This document shows positions 47,985-56,598 of a DNA stretch of 64,000 bases, piece after piece. This DNA comes from Polystyrenella longa. Its GTDB lineage: Bacteria; Planctomycetota; Planctomycetia; Planctomycetales; Planctomycetaceae. Numbering within the stretch: the first letter of the stretch is position 1; each line of letters opens with the position of its first letter. The position numbers and the translations under genes were made by a program. Location of the stretch: positions 2,317,001 to 2,381,000 of the forward strand of contig NZ_CP036281.1 in the NCBI RefSeq assembly GCF_007750395.1, read 5' to 3'. A model generated the notes under the pieces. It was not told the origin of the DNA. It was given only the letters and a program-made list of their open reading frames with translations, and made no database searches.

Positions 47985-48611
47985 TTGACCGACGACGAGT
48001 ACCTGACAACTGGACCACTTGAGCCGTTGATCGACTCTGCTCGCCAAGGGAATAGTGAAGCACTTGGTGAGCTATTGATGGTCTTCCGCAGGTATCTGGT
48101 CTTTCTGGCACGCACGCAGTTACATCACCATATGCAAGCCAAAGCAGACCCTTCCGACCTTGCTCAAGAAGCCTGTCTCGCGGCCCATGGAAATATCGCG
48201 AACTTCAAGGGGCAGACGATTGACGAGTTCACTGCCTGGCTGCGGGGAATTCTGACCAATATCGTCGCAATGCATCTACGAAAGTATCTCGGTACTCAAA
48301 AGCGTGATCCCCGCCTGGAACAGAACATCAATCATAGCCTTACGAATGTTTCGAACTTTCTGCAATCAGGTATCGCTGGAGACATCACGTCCCCCAGTGG
48401 GAATTTCGAGAGAAATGAGGCCTTTCTGCGGTTGGCGGAAGGATTGGAGAAATTATCTGATGATTATCGACGTGTCATTGTACTGCGCAACATCGAAGGC
48501 ATGAGTTTTAAAGAGATCGCTCATTTAATGGGAAAGACTGTCAACGCTGTCGAGAAACTTTGGGTCCGCGCACTTGCAAAACTCCGAGAGAATGTGGGGG
48601 ATGCAGAATGA
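47985..48611 (+). CDS. ECF-like RNA polymerase sigma factor
   Basis: 208 residues, sigma region 2 (~25-90; ADPSDLAQEACLAAHGNIAN is the core-binding/-10 helix area) and region 4 (~140-200; YRRVIVLRNIEGMSFKEIAH and NAVEKLWVRALAKL, the -35 helix-turn-helix). Start codon TTG 47985 with GTGAGG eight bases before it; no other start is in this position. It overlaps the kinase gene by four bases (ATGA), so translation of the pair is probably coupled. Expected to direct a small regulon; trigger unknown. Confidence 0.9.
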   Translation: MTDDEYLTTGPLEPLIDSARQGNSEALGELLMVFRRYLVFLARTQLHHHMQAKADPSDLAQEACLAAHGNIANFKGQTIDEFTAWLRGILTNIVAMHLRKYLGTQKRDPRLEQNINHSLTNVSNFLQSGIAGDITSPSGNFERNEAFLRLAEGLEKLSDDYRRVIVLRNIEGMSFKEIAHLMGKTVNAVEKLWVRALAKLRENVGDAE

Positions 48612-50857
48612 AACACGATGACTCCCGGCACAGTCATTCCTCTTTCGATGCCTCGCTAGATGATGTTAGTGATGACGCACTTGTACACGCGGTTAAGCAC
48701 TATATGTCTCTGATCGAAGAGGGAGACGCGCCGCCACTGGAAGTCTACCTAGACCAGTGGCCGGAGATCGCCGCCGTACTTCGCCCTGCGTTGGAGGGGT
48801 TGGCACTCATTCATCATGCCGGAGATAAGCCTTCAGAATCATCTCAAGAAAAAGGCAATTATGCGACCGTTGGTAAGCCCATCGGTGATTTTCAAATTGT
48901 GCGAGAAATCGGCCGTGGTGGAATGGGAGTCGTATACGAGGCGATTCAACTTTCCCTCGGTCGACATGTTGCCCTCAAAGTTCTTCCTCTCGCCAGCGGT
49001 TTTGACGAAGTACGCCTGCAACGATTCCGAAACGAAGCCCATGCGGCTGCTGGTCTGCACCATACAAATATCGTCCCTGTATTCGCTGTGGGTGTTGATC
49101 GCGGAGTCCATTATTACGCGATGCAGTTGATCAATGGACAGACGTTATCTGATGTCATTCAAGAAATGCGAGAAGTCAATTCTCTGGAACACCTTTCTTC
49201 GAACCACTCACAATCGACTAGTCGCGAGGAAGAAAAGTCTGTTTCTCACTCGGTCGGTGCACAGGAGCAAAGCCAGATTGAAACGGGTCGGCTCGAATAC
49301 TCAACAGTTCTGAGTAGCGATACCGCCACCCGACAACATTACTACAGGTCTGTCGTACGCATGATTCATCAGGCATCACTCGCCGTCGAACATGCGCATC
49401 AGTACGGCGTGGTACATCGCGATATTAAGCCGGCCAACCTGTTACTCGATTCTACTGGTAAAATATGGGTGACCGACTTTGGACTCGCGCAGGTTCAGGC
49501 ACTCGATACGGGTTTGACCCGCACGGGTGACCCGATGGGCACGCTCCGCTACATGTCACCGGAACAGGCGGCGGGGAACAAGGGAGCGATCGATCATCGA
49601 ACAGATATCTACTCGTTGGGAGTCACCCTGTACGAGTTGCTGACATTGCACCCAGCCATCGTGGGAGACGGTTACCGGGACCTGATCAACCATGTTGTGG
49701 AAAAGGAACCTGTATCCCCTCGCAGTATCGACCCTGCCCTGCCATCGGAACTCGATACGATTGTGATGAAAGCCATCTCAAAGAATTCCGCGGATCGGTA
49801 CCGCGACGCAAAGTCCCTGGCAGATGACCTTGAACGCTGGATCGAAGACAAACCGATACAGGCACGTCCGCCGACTTTATTTGATCGACTGTCAAAGTGG
49901 CGACGGCGGAACAGTGGACTTGTGGCCGTTGTGAGCATCATTCTGTTTCTGGCAACACTCGGGTTGGGAGCAACAACCCTGCTTGTTTTGAAAGAAGAGC
50001 GTCGCACAGAACTGGCCCTGCAAGCCGAAAGAAAACAAAGAGAACTCGCGGAAGACAATTACAGACAGGCCAGGAATACCGTTGACTCCTTCATCGACCT
50101 CAGCGAGGCCAGTTTACCATTTTTCCAGATGGAAGAACTTAAGGAACTGCGACAGGAGTTTCTCCAGAAAGCGGTCGATTTTTACACCTTGTTCCTGAAA
50201 CAACGAGAAAATGATCCGGAACTGGCTGATGTGGTCAGTACAACTAAGGCACACATCGCCAGATTGAGTTCTGAACTGGAACTTTTGAATCGGGTAATGC
50301 CACTCATGTTGCTCGAAGTTCCCCAGATTCGACAGGAAGTCAACGTTTCCGAGAAAACTGCTAACAAGATCGTGCAATCGATAAACGAGTTCGATACTTA
50401 TCGGCGAACCATTGAAGATTCCAGCGATGAGAACGTGAACCAATTCAAACAGGTTATTGAAGACTTGAGCCTGAGTCTCGACAATATGCAGATCGAGCGT
50501 CTGCATCAGATTGGGCGGCAACAGCGTTTGCCCTTCACTTTCAAAACCTCAGAAATCATGAATGCACTCGATTTGACCTCGGAGCAACGAGTCGAGATCA
50601 ATCGAATTATTGAATCGAATCGTCCACCGATGGGAGAGAACCTATTTCATAAACGGGGTCCAAAAGGGCCGCCAGGTGAACCCCCAACTGACCGACATCA
50701 TGAGGATACGGTCGAAAAAACGGTCAAGGAGATACTGGCCAGCCTTTCACCAGTTCAGCAGAGGAAATGGGAGGTCTTGATTGGGGAACCGTTCGAGTTC
50801 GAACGTCGCAATGGCCCCCCTTTCCGACCCAATCGACCTGGCGGTCCGCGCCCCTAA
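48608..50857 (+). CDS. Transmembrane Ser/Thr protein kinase
   Basis: 749 residues from ATG 48608, which overlaps the sigma factor stop as ATGA. Kinase domain ~93-380: GRGGMGV (102-108), Lys124, a polar insert ~185-245, HRD 270-272, DFG 290-292 and GTLRYMSPEQ (311-320), so the enzyme should be active. One membrane span near 427-452 precedes a coiled-coil-rich region (~455-690) with LTSEQRVEINRIIE and a Pro/Arg-rich end. No sensor domain of known type is visible. Likely regulates the partner sigma factor or shares its signal; this is inferred from coupling. Confidence 0.92.
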   Translation: MKHDDSRHSHSSFDASLDDVSDDALVHAVKHYMSLIEEGDAPPLEVYLDQWPEIAAVLRPALEGLALIHHAGDKPSESSQEKGNYATVGKPIGDFQIVREIGRGGMGVVYEAIQLSLGRHVALKVLPLASGFDEVRLQRFRNEAHAAAGLHHTNIVPVFAVGVDRGVHYYAMQLINGQTLSDVIQEMREVNSLEHLSSNHSQSTSREEEKSVSHSVGAQEQSQIETGRLEYSTVLSSDTATRQHYYRSVVRMIHQASLAVEHAHQYGVVHRDIKPANLLLDSTGKIWVTDFGLAQVQALDTGLTRTGDPMGTLRYMSPEQAAGNKGAIDHRTDIYSLGVTLYELLTLHPAIVGDGYRDLINHVVEKEPVSPRSIDPALPSELDTIVMKAISKNSADRYRDAKSLADDLERWIEDKPIQARPPTLFDRLSKWRRRNSGLVAVVSIILFLATLGLGATTLLVLKEERRTELALQAERKQRELAEDNYRQARNTVDSFIDLSEASLPFFQMEELKELRQEFLQKAVDFYTLFLKQRENDPELADVVSTTKAHIARLSSELELLNRVMPLMLLEVPQIRQEVNVSEKTANKIVQSINEFDTYRRTIEDSSDENVNQFKQVIEDLSLSLDNMQIERLHQIGRQQRLPFTFKTSEIMNALDLTSEQRVEINRIIESNRPPMGENLFHKRGPKGPPGEPPTDRHHEDTVEKTVKEILASLSPVQQRKWEVLIGEPFEFERRNGPPFRPNRPGGPRP

Positions 50858-50961
50858 CGATTAAGTATGCTCAACACGAGGAGCCCCCCATGTTTGGCGC
50901 TCTTATGTAACGAAGTTATTTGAGGAAAGTTTGTGCATAACCTCATTCGAGGTGCTGATCT

Positions 50962-51045
50962 CTTATAAACGGTCCTGAATCCCTCTGGTGGGTCAAGTAT
51001 GGTAGGATTTAACTCAGTCTCAACCGGGTTTCAGGATGGGTTCTA
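50962..51045 (-). repeat. Small dispersed repeat with 10-bp terminal inverted arms (copy B)
   Basis: Reverse-complement relative of 14976-15065: arms CCTGAATCCC (50974-50983) and GGGTTTCAGG (51026-51035). The outer flanks agree with copy A (GAACCCATCCTGAAACCC, and CAGAGGG plus TTCAGGACCG), while the centre is different. It lies between the kinase gene and the convergent DUF4956 gene. Confidence 0.6.
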
Positions 51046-51097
51046 CTTTGTAGTCTCCGCAATCGCCGGGAAACCTGGACTATTTCCGAATCCGATA

Positions 51098-51781
51098 TCA
51101 ACTGTTTTGGCGGGCGGTGACCGATTCTACTCCGGGAAGAGCATTCAATGTCGAAATCAACCGTGTTGCATCCACGCCTTCCAGAGGCTCGAAGTCATAA
51201 ATCATTTCCAGCGCGCTTCCGCGACGGACGGTGTTGACGGAGATAAGTCGATAACCGGAAACCAATGGCTCCACTCTGTCGCTCCACCCGTCAGCCTGAT
51301 GCAAACTCACTTGCAGCAACAGTCTCCATTTAAAATTACCCGAGACAGTATATTTCTTTGAATGCTGGAGACTCCCTGCCTGCCTGTTACTGAGGCCCGT
51401 GGCAATTGCAACCGTGAGTAACCCGAACCCGGATACCCAGTATTGTCCCGCACCCATAGCCATCCCTACAATCACAGCGGCGAGTACAAATGCGACATCG
51501 CGTGTCGCGGGCACCGCAGTTCGAAACCGAACGATTGAAAGTGCGCCCACCAGACTGAACGCCCGAGCAATGTTGTCACCAATGATCTGGGTCGCCATCG
51601 CGATCAGTATACTCATCAGTACCAGTGTCAGCGACAACGAGTCTCCCGGTGTCTGTCGAATTCCACCACGCGCAATTCCCGCAACTACAATTCCACCTAT
51701 CCACGCCAGCAATAGACGGACGATTAAGGTCGACGCGGAGATATTCAGGTCTTCTGAAAAAGAGGGCATCCAGTCAGGCAC
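51098..51781 (-). CDS. DUF4956 membrane protein
   Basis: About 227 residues from a GTG at 51781 (VPDWMPSFSEDL); the frame is open to 51853 and an ATG lies at 51769. The GTG start fits the usual DUF4956 N-terminus and has GGAG upstream. Four membrane spans are near residues 22-40, 50-65, 95-115 and 120-135, and the family signature SIVRFRTAVPATRDVAFVLA lies near 80-100. The C-terminal ~80 residues are soluble. Overlaps the VTC gene by a few bases and is likely cotranslated with it; members of this family recur beside VTC and CotH genes. Confidence 0.85.
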   Translation of the reverse strand: MPDWMPSFSEDLNISASTLIVRLLLAWIGGIVVAGIARGGIRQTPGDSLSLTLVLMSILIAMATQIIGDNIARAFSLVGALSIVRFRTAVPATRDVAFVLAAVIVGMAMGAGQYWVSGFGLLTVAIATGLSNRQAGSLQHSKKYTVSGNFKWRLLLQVSLHQADGWSDRVEPLVSGYRLISVNTVRRGSALEMIYDFEPLEGVDATRLISTLNALPGVESVTARQNS

Positions 51782-52547
51782 AAGAATGATACTCCGGTAC
51801 TTGTGAGAAGATTCCGCACGCTTCCACTGCAGTTCGGTATTTCGAAAACCCATGAAGTGTCAACGGAAACAGGCTTAATAGCTGCTTGAACGGGGCCGGC
51901 ATCTGGTTATTGAACTTCAGTTCCAGGATGTCAGGAGTCGCAATGGATCTCTCATGGGAAGGTGTTCTCAATTGATTGGAAGTGGCGTGCGAAGCTTCCA
52001 GTTGATTGTCGATCGTCAATCGCATCGCTTCACCATCGAAGACTCCCAGTCTGGCGAATCGTTGATATCCAATCTGTACGATCGGAATCAGCAGATGCTC
52101 CGAAAGTCCATCCTGGAACCAGCGGCCACTCCAAGGTTCTTCCAATCTCGCTCCACTTGAATTCTGTTGACCCAGATACCGATCGAATTCTTCAGTAGAT
52201 ACGGCGGAGCGATTCTTGGAGACAACAACCTTCTTTTTTGTTTTCGTCTCTAACCAGACTGTTTCCCGGTCATTATATCCTCGAATTCGATATTTTGTCC
52301 GGCCCACTCGGCCAGTGCGGTGGTACAGATCCAACTCTTGAGTATCAAAATAAAGCGTCGATACGTCGTAGTGGTCATGTCCCCGCGGAACACAGTTTGG
52401 ATCCGAATCGAGATGTTTTCTCGCCCATTCTTTGATGGCACAGGATTGCTGATTGTCCAGTAGGTACTTCAGTTCAATTCGTGTCTGTTGCTGCTTTACA
52501 GGACCCGTTGTTTTATCACTGTTAATTTCATTATGGTTCCGGGACAT
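51774..52547 (-). CDS. VTC-domain polyphosphate polymerase-like protein
   Basis: 257 residues with the VTC fold of the tunnel family: RIELKYLLDNQQ (~23-34), STLYFDTQELDLY (~62-74), RTKYRIRGYND (~82-92), WLETKTKKKVVVSK (~97-110) and late LELKFNNQMPAPFK. The basic residues line the tunnel that binds triphosphate or polyphosphate in known members. Such proteins make or sense polyphosphate at the membrane. It precedes the DUF4956 gene and follows CotH on the minus strand; ATG follows GAAGGGGAAT. Confidence 0.88.
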   Translation of the reverse strand: MSRNHNEINSDKTTGPVKQQQTRIELKYLLDNQQSCAIKEWARKHLDSDPNCVPRGHDHYDVSTLYFDTQELDLYHRTGRVGRTKYRIRGYNDRETVWLETKTKKKVVVSKNRSAVSTEEFDRYLGQQNSSGARLEEPWSGRWFQDGLSEHLLIPIVQIGYQRFARLGVFDGEAMRLTIDNQLEASHATSNQLRTPSHERSIATPDILELKFNNQMPAPFKQLLSLFPLTLHGFSKYRTAVEACGIFSQVPEYHSCA

Positions 52548-52600
52548 ACATTCCCCTTCTTTTTCAGACAGATTGTCATAGATACTTCAGCCCACTGCAA

Positions 52601-54436
52601 TTAGTTGCTACGAACGCTTCCAACCTGTTGCAGTAGCTCTTCCGTTCTTCGAGTCAAGAATTCCTGTCGACCATCAATAAACTGTTTGAGATTCATGCTA
52701 CCATGTCCTCGTCCTCTTCGTTGATTGTCACGGGGTTGAGCCACAACCGGTTCCGCGCTGACTGCCTCACGGAATTCTTCGTAGGTACACAGTTTGCGTG
52801 TATCGATTTTCATCGCCTCGTCAATCAGACTCGTCTGCGATTCGATAAAGGGGCCCAGTTCGTTCCAAGTAAGTGTTTCCTTCGCAAGAGTCTGCAGGTT
52901 TGACAGATATTGCGTTCGATATTTCGGAACCTGTAAGACCTTGCTTCGCAGTGGTTTCATGGGATCGTCCATTCCCACCAAGGGATCAAGTTCTAATGGA
53001 GAAGCGGTCTCATCCAGCTCTACCCCTCGACGACCTGCAACTTCGGACCGACCGTTGCCACGTCGTTGACGAAAATCAGGACGACCTCCGTTTCCAAGTG
53101 GTCCACCGAACCCAGGGGGTCCACCCGGCCTACCTGGACCGTGCGGACCTTCACCACGTCGCGAACCTCCGGGGCCGGCCATTCCCGGCCCACCGGCTCC
53201 TCGAAACGCTTCGTTCATATCGTGAGGTATGAAATGAAAGAGCTCTTCCTTGTCGAGGTAAATGCTGTAGTCACTTGCGCGAATCCAGTATCCATCGGAA
53301 TTGATGAACCCATTATCGAGTGCAAGGAACCAGAGTAGCTCGTCCACATCAACCCGCTGTTCCAGGTTTTCCGGTAATTGATCGATTGGGGTTTCATTAA
53401 GAATTCGGCAGAGTTCGATCAGTTTTTTGACATCCTGTTCGTCACCCTTTTTGAGTTCATACGGATATGCGTAATCCTCTGAGTTCTCTCCTCGATAATC
53501 GAGTCCACCTCCTCCCCGGGGGGAACCGCTCACTTTCCAGCGGGCGCCTTTTCCAGAGCCGTAGTTTTCCTTGAGAAAATCTTTATTGAACTGTTGCACA
53601 TTCGTGTAGATCCCCCAGTCCTCGCCGTTAATCACCACTCGAACAAAGTTCGCCTTCGGAGCGGTGGTATATTTATTAGCTATATACGAATAGAGCACAG
53701 TGCTCATCATTGAGTTGTCACTGGAACCATTCAGCAGGTTCAATGTTTTATATCCACCGATTCTTTGCTCTGAATTGGTACTGTCCACCGACACGTTCAG
53801 CGACCGCTTGAGACCCGCTGGAACCATGTGATAAGAAGACAATCCTCGAAATCGAATTCCACAGTTTGGAAATTCCTCTCCGTCGACTGTTAACGTCGCA
53901 GGAATATCGACATCTGTATTGTGAAACGTATCGAGTTCGCTTTCCCAATTGTTGTTTTCAAAATCAATAAAAATGGTCCGCAGAATGGAGACATCGTACA
54001 AATCCCCTTCCACAGGACTCACGCTCTCCTTACTGATCTGAGTTCCAGCTTTCACCTTGCCAGCTTGAGGAAAACTCCCGGGAGACATCCTCCCGGGAGG
54101 ACCAAAGCCGCGACGATTACCTCGAAGAGTAGGACGTTCTTCCTCATTGTGGCGATCGGCTCCTCCCGGACCAAACTTCTGATCCAAGTGAGGGTCAACA
54201 GGGCCACGCCTTGAAGAATTCTTCTGAAGGTATTTAGCGGCTAAGGAACTTTCCTCAGCTTTAAGCCAGCCATCTCCATCGCGATCGAATTTGTCGAGAA
54301 GTTCTATTTTCTCTCCGTCGGGACCTCCACCCTGTCTTCCAGCGCCGGGTGGGCCAAAGGGAGGCTGTGCCCACAATAGAAAGGGGGTAGCGATCAGCAA
54401 TGACAGCAGCAAACAAATACCGTATCGATTTCGCAT
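52601..54436 (-). CDS. CotH-type protein kinase, secreted, with EF-hand
   Basis: 611 residues: signal peptide (~1-23), an EF-hand-like calcium loop DKFDRDGDGWLKAEE (~48-62), a linker and a CotH kinase-like domain (~150-560). CotH signs are IRFRGLSSYHM near residue 195, the VNGEDWGIYTNVQQFNK stretch near 265 (here preceded by VVI), DVDELLWFLALDNGFINSDG and a HFIPHDMNEAF metal/nucleotide motif. A Gly/Pro/Arg-rich insert (~420-455) interrupts the domain. Family members are secreted atypical protein kinases acting on spore-coat or surface proteins; the target here is unknown. First gene of the CotH-VTC-DUF4956 set. Confidence 0.9.
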   Translation of the reverse strand: MRNRYGICLLLSLLIATPFLLWAQPPFGPPGAGRQGGGPDGEKIELLDKFDRDGDGWLKAEESSLAAKYLQKNSSRRGPVDPHLDQKFGPGGADRHNEEERPTLRGNRRGFGPPGRMSPGSFPQAGKVKAGTQISKESVSPVEGDLYDVSILRTIFIDFENNNWESELDTFHNTDVDIPATLTVDGEEFPNCGIRFRGLSSYHMVPAGLKRSLNVSVDSTNSEQRIGGYKTLNLLNGSSDNSMMSTVLYSYIANKYTTAPKANFVRVVINGEDWGIYTNVQQFNKDFLKENYGSGKGARWKVSGSPRGGGGLDYRGENSEDYAYPYELKKGDEQDVKKLIELCRILNETPIDQLPENLEQRVDVDELLWFLALDNGFINSDGYWIRASDYSIYLDKEELFHFIPHDMNEAFRGAGGPGMAGPGGSRRGEGPHGPGRPGGPPGFGGPLGNGGRPDFRQRRGNGRSEVAGRRGVELDETASPLELDPLVGMDDPMKPLRSKVLQVPKYRTQYLSNLQTLAKETLTWNELGPFIESQTSLIDEAMKIDTRKLCTYEEFREAVSAEPVVAQPRDNQRRGRGHGSMNLKQFIDGRQEFLTRRTEELLQQVGSVRSN

Positions 54437-54564
54437 GGTTTAGCCTTCCCGGATGGCTGGATTGGAATTTAGTGGTGCGATCAATCACACGCAGCCCTGT
54501 CTTTTAGTTGCGATAGAAATCACCATCAGCCACGCCATTTGGCAAATTTTCGGGAAATCTCTTA
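54437..54564. other. Upstream region of CotH gene
   Basis: Holds the CotH promoter region. No gene or clear motif other than the GGAAGG ribosome site at about 54445. Confidence 0.3.
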
Positions 54565-54715
54565 CTAAAAGAAAACTCCGTCGAACTTCAAACACAACAA
54601 ATTAAGGCATCTGGGAGACACCTACGTCATGTACTCTCAGACGAGTTGGCAACAACGCTCGCCGCTACATTCAGTGTAACTGTTGTCTCCGGTCGTGAAG
54701 ACTGGCGACGATAAG
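54565..54715 (+). repeat. Left-flank remnant of the scattered IS
   Basis: GAGTTGGCAACAACGCTCGC and GTTGTCTCCGGTCGTGAAGA closely match 22731-22791 of the intact element. It ends where the IS3-family element begins. Confidence 0.75.
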
Positions 54716-54770
54716 CGAGGCCAGATCCTGATATACAATTCAGGGTTCTGGATCAGAAAAGGAGGCCCTC

Positions 54771-55049
54771 ATGCCCGCAAAACGACATTCATCCGAACAG
54801 ATCATCACCAAGCTCCGGGAAGCGGAGGTCCATCTCTCTCAGGGGATGACCATCCCGCTGATGTGCAAAAAGCTCGGCATTCATCAGCAGACCTATTACA
54901 AATGGCGGCGGGAATACGGCGGACTGCGAATGGATCAGGCGAAGCGTTTGAAAGAACTGGAGAAAGAGAATTCACGCCTCAAGAAACTGTTGGCTGAATC
55001 CGAGCTCGACAAAGCGATCTTGAAGGAAGCTTCCTCGGGAAACTTCTGA
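54771..55049 (+). CDS. IS3-family transposase OrfA
   Basis: 92 residues. HTH residues in PLMCKKLGIHQQTYYKWRRE (~28-47) and a Leu-zipper-like coil KELEKENSRLKKLLAESELD (~64-83), as in OrfA of IS3/IS911-type elements. It binds the IS ends, and after a -1 frameshift forms the fused OrfAB transposase. AAGGAGG precedes the ATG. The slippery heptamer is four codons before the stop. Confidence 0.92.
   Translation: MPAKRHSSEQIITKLREAEVHLSQGMTIPLMCKKLGIHQQTYYKWRREYGGLRMDQAKRLKELEKENSRLKKLLAESELDKAILKEASSGNF
55037..55043 (+). promoter_or_regulatory. Canonical -1 slippery heptamer G-GGA-AAC
   Basis: In the orfA frame the codons are TCG GGA AAC TTC TGA. Slipping one base back gives GGG AAA CTT CTG AGC, which continues in frame into orfB. 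This is the X-XXY-YYZ form used for programmed frameshifting in the IS3 family. Confidence 0.8.
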
Positions 55050-55069
55050 GCCCTGCGAAACGGAGCAAG

Positions 55070-55945
55070 GTGGTGAACTTCGTACGGGATGCTTTAGGAC
55101 AGGACCGGGTGTCAGAACGCCGGGCCTGTCGCGTACTGGGACAGTCTCGCACGACTCAACGGAGAAAGCGGGCTGTTCCTACTGACGAACCGAGACTGAT
55201 TCGGGAGATGGTGGAACTGGCAACACAGTATGGCCGCTATGGCTATCGTCGTGTGACAGAACTGCTGCGCCGGCAAGGATGGAAGGTGAATCATAAACGC
55301 ATCGAACGGCTCTGGAGACAGGAAGGGTTAAAAGTCCCTCATAAACAGCCTAAACGACGACGATTGTGGTTTAACGACGGATCCTGTGTCCGGCTTCGAC
55401 CAAGCTACCAGAACCATGTCTGGAGTTACGATTTTGTGCATTGCCGCACGCACGATGGTCGTGCATTCCGGATGTTGAATCTCCTGGATGAGTACACGCG
55501 GGAATGCCTGTCGATTGATGTGGAACGCAGACTCAACAGCGAACACGTTCTGGAACGTCTCAGTGACCTGTTTATCAGAAGTGGGGTGCCTGATCATATT
55601 CGGAGTGACAACGGACCGGAATTCACCGCCGAACGAGTTAGTGAGTGGCTTCAGAAAGTGGAAGTAAGGACCTTGTTCATCGAGCCCGGGAGCCCCTGGG
55701 AGAACGGTTACATTGAATCGTTCAACGGCAAGCTTCGAGACGAATTGCTTGATGGCGAGATCTTCGATACGTTATTGGAAGCGAAAATGTTGATCGAACG
55801 TTGGCGAAAAGAATACAACACGATCCGACCACATAGTTCCCTGGCTTACCGAGCGCCGGTGCCCGAAACGAAACAGCTCTATCCGCCTGCATCGCTACGC
55901 TCACGCCGGCGGATAGAGCTGTCCCCTGATACAGTCGAACACTAA
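55070..55945 (+). CDS. IS3-family transposase OrfB (DDE core)
   Basis: 291 residues from GTG 55070; as OrfAB the reading frame starts at the slippery site 55037. N-terminal part (LGQSRTTQRRKR, then YGYRRVTELLRRQGWKVNHK) and an rve catalytic core: VWSYDFVHCRT (first Asp), IRSDNGPEFTAE (second Asp) and ENGYIESFNGKLRDE (Glu), the full D-D-E set. Probably active; made mainly as a frameshift product. Confidence 0.93.
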   Translation: MVNFVRDALGQDRVSERRACRVLGQSRTTQRRKRAVPTDEPRLIREMVELATQYGRYGYRRVTELLRRQGWKVNHKRIERLWRQEGLKVPHKQPKRRRLWFNDGSCVRLRPSYQNHVWSYDFVHCRTHDGRAFRMLNLLDEYTRECLSIDVERRLNSEHVLERLSDLFIRSGVPDHIRSDNGPEFTAERVSEWLQKVEVRTLFIEPGSPWENGYIESFNGKLRDELLDGEIFDTLLEAKMLIERWRKEYNTIRPHSSLAYRAPVPETKQLYPPASLRSRRRIELSPDTVEH

Positions 55946-55978
55946 GTCATGTGACTGGTGTCATTCATGGGGGCAGGT

Positions 55979-56131
55979 CAGTCCTTCGGAGAACGATGGT
56001 CTACCCGCGTGCCCGCCCAAGTGCTGATGCAAATGATGAGGCATGAAAGTATCGATACGACGCTTAAGTATTATGTTGGTCGAAATGCCGAGGTCTTGTC
56101 TGACGCGATTTATTCCAGCGTAAGCAGGTGA
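55979..56131 (+). pseudogene. C-terminal remnant of a tyrosine recombinase (integrase)
   Basis: Fifty codons reading FGERWSTRVPAQVLMQMMRH, then ESIDTTLKYYVGRNAEVLSD and ending in VSR and TGA. RH in the M-RHESI box and the Tyr of KYYV fit the conserved His/Arg and catalytic Tyr of phage-type integrases. All upstream parts are missing, and the IS3 element abuts it. Confidence 0.8.
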
Positions 56132-56167
56132 AAGCGGATTATCCGCGGTTGCTCATCAATTTAACGC

Positions 56168-56202
56168 CGGGACCCGTTCAGTATGGGTTCCCGTGTTTTC
56201 TT
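56168..56202 (+). terminator. Likely rho-independent terminator of the lost integrase gene
   Basis: CGGGACCC (56168-56175) pairs with GGGTTCCCG (56185-56193) with one bulge, followed by TGTTTTCTTA. Thirty-seven bases after the integrase stop. Confidence 0.55.
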
Positions 56203-56343
56203 AATATCGCTAGCGCGATCGTGGAATTTGTGAAAAGAAGACAAGCGGTATGGGTAGATGTGTGGGCGAGAATTCGCCAAGAGAGCTGATTTGGTGATTC
56301 AATCTTTGAGGTCTGGTCGGCGGGTTCACCTATAGTCCGCAAC

Positions 56344-56372
56344 TCGGGATGACAGGATTTGAACCACAGGTC
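56344..56372 (-). repeat. tRNA-Pro-like 3' end, possible attachment-site half
   Basis: On the minus strand GGTTCAAATCCTGTCATCCCGA resembles the T-arm and acceptor 3' end of tRNA-Pro. Integrases often recombine in such tRNA ends. The integrase remnant lies 210 bases away. A second copy is at 8687-8716. Confidence 0.5.
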
Positions 56373-56397
56373 CTGGAAGTGACCAGATTTTAGTGTT

Positions 56398-56450
56398 AAT
56401 ACACCTACAGCGTAAATCGATCGTTTTCAATTTTGCTGAATATATTTGCG
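56398..56450 (+). repeat. Solo IS right-end copy, weak
   Basis: AATCGATCGTTTTCAATTTT and GCTGAATATATTTGCGGTTAG resembles the IS right terminus. No transposase remnant nearby. Confidence 0.4.
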
Positions 56451-56598
56451 GTTAGTGTTTGCCGTCGATCAAATCCTTGAGACTAAGAAAATCCCGCTCT
56501 CTGAATTAGAAAGCAATGTTCAAATGAGCATGTTTCTGCGATGAGTAATACAGGGTGTTCAACTCTTGCCCAGGTAACATTTCAGGTAACCCCCCCCC

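Larger units (their letters stand above)
54771..55945 (+). mobile_element. IS3-family insertion sequence
   Basis: Two overlapping-frame genes (orfA 54771-55049, orfB in the -1 frame to 55945) with an HTH orfA and a DDE orfB. The ends could not be placed exactly; the right boundary may be near 55978, where a recombinase fragment begins (GGGGGCAGGTCA). No matching left terminus was found, so the element may be truncated on the left. Confidence 0.85.
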
